NCBI RefSeq assembly: GCF_021165955.1
Contig: NZ_CP088952.1
Span: 4,526,001 to 4,590,000, forward strand
Reading direction: 5' to 3'
Source: Massilia endophytica
GTDB lineage: Bacteria > Pseudomonadota > Gammaproteobacteria > Burkholderiales > Burkholderiaceae_D
DNA: 64,000 nt
Position 1 is the first letter of the stretch; each line of letters starts with the position of its first letter. The position numbers and the translations under genes were made by a program. The notes below the pieces were generated by a model. It saw only the letters and a list, made by a program, of their open reading frames with translations. It made no database searches and was not told the DNA's origin. Positions 60,854 to 64,000 of the stretch are shown piece after piece.

Positions 60854-62082
60854 GCTCCGCCTCCCATGCGCGAGGCCTTCCATGGATCTTCCAGCAGCTC
60901 CTGAAGATTGGACAGGCGCGCCTGCCAGCCATAGTTGGTCTCAGCCCTGCGGCGCGCAGCCCGGCCGATGGCGGCCAGCGACGCGGGCGGCAGATCCAGC
61001 GCCGCATGCAGCACGCCGGAGAACTCCTCGGCGCTGCGGGCAAGCAGCACTTCCAGACCGGATTCGGCATCGATCCCTTCGAGCGCCTGGGGCGTGAGCA
61101 GCACGGGCTTGGCCATGGCCATGGCCTCCAGCACCTTGTTCTGGATGCCGCGCGCGACGCGCAGCGGCGCAACGGACAGCACAGCGTGCGAGACATAGGG
61201 CCGCACGTCGGGAACGGCCCCTGTCACCACGACTCCGGGAAGCGCGGCCAGCGCCTTGACCTGGGCCGTGGGCCGGGCCCCCACTATCCATAAACCGAGG
61301 TTCGGATGGTTCGCCAGAGCGCCAGGCAAAATCTGGCGTGCAAACCAGCTCACTGCATCCACATTGGGCCAGTAGTCCATGGCGCCACAGAAGACGATGG
61401 GCAGCATGCCGGGCGGGTAGGGATTGTCGTAGCTGCGCTTGGGCGAGAAGTAGGCGGTGTCCACGCCATTGCAGACGGTGTAGCAGCGTCCTGACGCCTC
61501 CGGTGCGAGGCGCGAGAACAGCTCGACCTCCGCGCGCGACACGAACAGCGCTGCGTCGCAGTTCAGGGCCGCCTTGCGCTCCCAGCGCAGCAGGCGGCTG
61601 GCTTCATAGCGGTAGAGCGCACTGGCCGGCCAGGGCTTCTTCTCCGCATACTGCCGCCATTTGTCGGAGTCCACATCGCAGAAATCCACGACGCGCTGAG
61701 CCGCCGTGTAAGTGGAAAGGTATTGCGCCATCGGCGACGAGAATGCCACCATGCGGGCGATGCCGCGCTGGGCGACGGTACGGTGAACCCATTCCTGCAT
61801 GGCGCCGTCCCGGTAGTAGCGCAGCGAAAGCGGTTCGTTCCGAGCAAGGGCGAGCAGGCTGCGCACGCGCGCCATCCGTGGATCGAGATGAGATATGTGG
61901 GCGGATGCGCACTGGGCCTGTACGTGCGGCACATAGCGCCAGTCGTCCTTCTCGTCCACGAAGGTGGCGAGGTGAACCCTGTAGCGGCGCGAAAGGAACT
62001 GCAGCAGCTGCCAGGAACGGATCTTGTCGCCCTTATTGGGGGGATAGGGCAGACGATGCGTGAGGAACAGGAGATCGTCCAT
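60850..62082 (-). CDS. XrtA-associated glycosyltransferase (TIGR03087 type)
   Basis: The 410-residue protein starts LLFLTHRLPYPPNKGDKIRS with VHLATFVDEKDDW, the distinctive N-terminus of the TIGR03087 glycosyltransferases of exosortase A loci. A GT4 donor-binding region (NKVLEAMAMAKPVLLT) lies near residue 320. It begins 3 bp after the FemAB-like gene stop and overlaps xrtA by 4 bp. Confidence 0.92.
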   Translation of the reverse strand: MDDLLFLTHRLPYPPNKGDKIRSWQLLQFLSRRYRVHLATFVDEKDDWRYVPHVQAQCASAHISHLDPRMARVRSLLALARNEPLSLRYYRDGAMQEWVHRTVAQRGIARMVAFSSPMAQYLSTYTAAQRVVDFCDVDSDKWRQYAEKKPWPASALYRYEASRLLRWERKAALNCDAALFVSRAEVELFSRLAPEASGRCYTVCNGVDTAYFSPKRSYDNPYPPGMLPIVFCGAMDYWPNVDAVSWFARQILPGALANHPNLGLWIVGARPTAQVKALAALPGVVVTGAVPDVRPYVSHAVLSVAPLRVARGIQNKVLEAMAMAKPVLLTPQALEGIDAESGLEVLLARSAEEFSGVLHAALDLPPASLAAIGRAARRRAETNYGWQARLSNLQELLEDPWKASRMGGGA

Positions 62083-62085
62083 GGC

Positions 62086-63129
62086 CTACCCCAGATCGCG
62101 CGCGATATGCGGACCGATGGCGTTGGCCAGCGCCAGGGGAAGGCGGCGCCAGGCGGCGATCAGCAGCTTGTAGCGCGGGTTGAGGGGATTTACATCCGGT
62201 ACGCTGGCGCCGGTGTTCAGCCAGTACGCATATGGCAGGGGGGCAGGCGCGAAACCCCAGTTCTTCTTGAAATCGAAGGCTCCCGTACCGCGCTTGCTGC
62301 GGCCGAAATCGAAGATCGTGCAGCCGCGCGCGGCGGCATCCCGCATCAGGCTCCAGTACATGAAATCGTAGGCGGCCGTACTGCGAGCCTGCGGAACGCC
62401 ACCGCCGTAGTAGGGCAGCACCTCGTTACGGAAGAAGAAGCTCATGACGGCAGCCAGCGCGTGCCCGTCCTTGCCGATGACGCGCAGTTCGCAATCATCG
62501 CCGAATTCCTCCTTCAGCAGCTGGAAGTAGCGCCTGCCGAATACCGGCGTTCCAAGGCGGTGCACGCTGCCCGCGTAGACCGGGAAGAACCGCCCTGCAT
62601 CCGCATCGATTTCGCTCCGCAGTCCAAGAGCGATGCCCTTGCGTACGACCGCGCGCTGCTTGCGTGGTATCGCCGTGAGATTGGCTTCATCCGAAGCGCA
62701 GATCGGTTTGCGGAAAGTGTAGTAGAGGTCCTTCCCATGCCATTCCGGTCCGTCTTCGGCCGCCTGCAGGCGGCGGAGTTCAAGGTGGCGTACGCCAAGC
62801 TTCCGCGCCAGCGCCCGGGCTGCGTCAACGAGCGCCGTCCGCGAGCGCTCGCAAGCGCCGGCCACGCCGCCATACACGCAGAATGGCAGCGACACCAGTG
62901 CATGCCCGAACAGGCGGCTGCGGATTTCGGCGAGCGGCAGGATGGCGCTGATCCTTCCACCCTGCTCCGTGTAATAAAACCAGCAGCGGTGGCCGAAGGC
63001 TTCGCCGATGACGCGCTGCCAGCCGGAACGGTGGAAGAAGGTTGCATCCGGGGTTTCGTAAACAAAAGCGTCCCAGCGCCGGCGGCCGCTCGTGTCGGCG
63101 TCCATCAGCTGCAGCACCGGAATGCTCAT
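62086..63129 (-). CDS. XrtA-associated FemAB/GNAT-fold protein
   Basis: The 347-residue protein has the FemAB-like acyl/aminoacyl-transferase fold (FHRSGWQRVIGEAFGH, then FRRYFQLL-like FGRRYFQLLKEEFGD, and FDFGRSKRGTGAFDFKKNWG near residue 285). This is the TIGR03019-type protein of PEP-CTERM/XrtA loci. It may add an acyl or aminoacyl group to the polysaccharide or lipid carrier (inference). ATGA coupling to the deacetylase before it supports the start at 63129. Confidence 0.9.
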   Translation of the reverse strand: MSIPVLQLMDADTSGRRRWDAFVYETPDATFFHRSGWQRVIGEAFGHRCWFYYTEQGGRISAILPLAEIRSRLFGHALVSLPFCVYGGVAGACERSRTALVDAARALARKLGVRHLELRRLQAAEDGPEWHGKDLYYTFRKPICASDEANLTAIPRKQRAVVRKGIALGLRSEIDADAGRFFPVYAGSVHRLGTPVFGRRYFQLLKEEFGDDCELRVIGKDGHALAAVMSFFFRNEVLPYYGGGVPQARSTAAYDFMYWSLMRDAAARGCTIFDFGRSKRGTGAFDFKKNWGFAPAPLPYAYWLNTGASVPDVNPLNPRYKLLIAAWRRLPLALANAIGPHIARDLG

Positions 63130-63995
63130 GGCGCCTCCAGGAAGAGACGGTCCATGCGGCTCCAGGCGAAGTCCGTCAGCAGCGAACGGATCTTGCCTTC
63201 CATGCGGCTCAGATTGACGTAGTGGCGGAAGCGCGTGGCCAGGCTGGCGCCGGCGGGACGCGGCTGCTCCGGGTCGATTTCCCATGGATGGAAGTAGAAA
63301 ACGGCTGGCTGCCCCTCGCCCTCGTTGAGATGGCGCAGCAGCCCGCGCGACAGCGCATAGGGCATCAGCCTGAAATAGCCGCCGCCGCCAGCCGGAAGGT
63401 TCTGCCGCATCACGCGCGCCGTGCTGACGGGCACTTCGAGCAGGCCGCTGCCGCAGGGATGGTAGGGAAAGCGCGGCGCGGCGGGCATGCCGTAATGGTC
63501 GTGCCGGATCGGGTAGATGCTGGAGCTGTAGCGGTAGCCCGCCTCCTGCAGGGACTCCAGCGCCCACTGGTTGGCTGCGCCAATGGAAAAGCTGGGCGCG
63601 CGGTAACCTGAGACCGGCTCGCCGGTCACGTCCTCCAGGATTGCCTTGCTGCGCCGAATGTCCTCGTCGAACTCCCGCCGTTCCTGTTCGCTCGCGCGCT
63701 GGTGCGCGTAGCCATGGCTGGCAATTTCGTGGTCTGCGTCGACGATCCTGCGCACCATGGAGGGATAGCGCTCGGCGATCCAGCCGAGCGTAAAGAAGGT
63801 GGCCTTGATGCCAGCGTCGGAGAACATGCAGAGGATGCGGTCGACATTGCGTTCGACGCGGCATTCGCGCTGCGGCCAGCTGTCCCGGTCAATCAGGGAG
63901 GCGAAGGCGGAAACCTGGAAGTAATCCTCGACGTCGACCGTCATCGCATTGCGGATGGCTGCCAGGCGTGATGATGACATACGCTGTGCATTCAT
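63126..63995 (-). CDS. XrtA-associated polysaccharide deacetylase (TIGR03006 type)
   Basis: The 289-residue CE4 enzyme starts its conserved region at MTVDVEDYFQVSAF (D21, D24), with SHGYAHQR as the metal-binding H-x3-H motif, RAPSFSIG, and FYFHPWEID near the end. It deacetylates the exosortase-associated polysaccharide. The first Met at 63995 is 5 bp from the window edge; Met6 or Met18 are alternative starts and an extension beyond the edge cannot be excluded. It is the most upstream gene seen of the locus. Confidence 0.92.
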   Translation of the reverse strand: MNAQRMSSSRLAAIRNAMTVDVEDYFQVSAFASLIDRDSWPQRECRVERNVDRILCMFSDAGIKATFFTLGWIAERYPSMVRRIVDADHEIASHGYAHQRASEQERREFDEDIRRSKAILEDVTGEPVSGYRAPSFSIGAANQWALESLQEAGYRYSSSIYPIRHDHYGMPAAPRFPYHPCGSGLLEVPVSTARVMRQNLPAGGGGYFRLMPYALSRGLLRHLNEGEGQPAVFYFHPWEIDPEQPRPAGASLATRFRHYVNLSRMEGKIRSLLTDFAWSRMDRLFLEAP

Positions 63996-64000
63996 GCCGT

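Noticed and set aside
1..64000. CRISPR arrays, tRNA or rRNA genes, insertion sequences, attachment sites.
   Set aside because: Reading through the intergenic regions showed no regularly spaced repeats, no cloverleaf-type sequence, no transposase or integrase and no terminal inverted repeats with target duplications.

Overview
The window is GC-rich, densely packed DNA from a betaproteobacterium, most likely Oxalobacteraceae (Massilia/Duganella/Pseudoduganella type). I infer this from the petABC-sspA order, the complete tad pilus locus, the exosortase A (XrtA/PEP-CTERM) exopolysaccharide locus and the Gram-negative porin and TonB receptor families. I see no rRNA, tRNA, CRISPR, insertion sequence or phage gene. 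It reads as ordinary chromosome with accessory surface-structure and catabolic modules.

Layout. 0-6.1 kb holds the cytochrome bc1 complex (petA, petB, petC) and sspA on the minus strand, then mscL, a membrane-anchored HtrA/DegS-like protease and a DUF2461 protein on the plus strand. 6.1-9.3 kb holds a LysR regulator divergent from a tartrate/D-malate dehydrogenase, then a small exported protein and a DUF2807 protein. 9.3-21.8 kb is a complete tad/flp pilus locus on the minus strand: Flp pilin, prepilin peptidase, an extra AAA+ ATPase, RcpC/CpaB, the RcpA secretin, a small lipoprotein, TadG, two TadE-like pseudopilins, TadZ, TadA, TadB, TadC and a TadD-like TPR lipoprotein. Next to it, at 22.2-24.5 kb, sit a diguanylate cyclase and an HD-GYP phosphodiesterase, so c-di-GMP turnover genes adjoin the pilus.

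24.5-30.1 kb carries two LysR regulators, an atypical SDF-family symporter, a secreted alpha/beta hydrolase and a porin. 30.3-38.3 kb carries a fused indolepyruvate ferredoxin oxidoreductase, a 44-bp perfect palindrome of REP type, fused isobutyryl-CoA mutase (icmF) behind a MerR-type promoter, and a PhyH-family oxygenase. 38.3-47.3 kb is an alpha-glucoside module: a GH65 phosphorylase, beta-phosphoglucomutase, an MFS sugar transporter and a LacI regulator in one operon, then a second LacI regulator divergent from a TonB-dependent receptor. The proposed route is receptor across the outer membrane, MFS across the inner membrane, phosphorolysis to beta-glucose-1-phosphate, then glucose-6-phosphate.

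47.4-51.6 kb has small accessory genes: a coiled-coil protein, a metallo-beta-lactamase-fold lipoprotein divergent from its likely TetR regulator, a MoaD/CysO-like protein coupled to a BNR beta-propeller, a small unknown protein and a 2Fe-2S ferredoxin. 51.6-64 kb is one long minus-strand XrtA-associated exopolysaccharide operon (two polysaccharide deacetylases, FemAB-like, four glycosyltransferases, exosortase A-EpsI fusion, asparagine synthase-like amidotransferase, CapK/PaaK-like ligase), continuing beyond the right edge. Most of its junctions overlap, many as ATGA.

Most noteworthy: three 11-bp CACGA iterons over the LysR start at 6982; a terminator abutting the tadV start codon; a MerR/LiuR-like operator filling the 20-bp spacer of the icmF promoter; two operators exactly 21 bp apart before the TonB receptor; paired TetR operators at 48.9 kb; a PTWY Qo motif in cytochrome b; a symporter lacking two hallmark family residues; and the MoaD-like/BNR gene pair.
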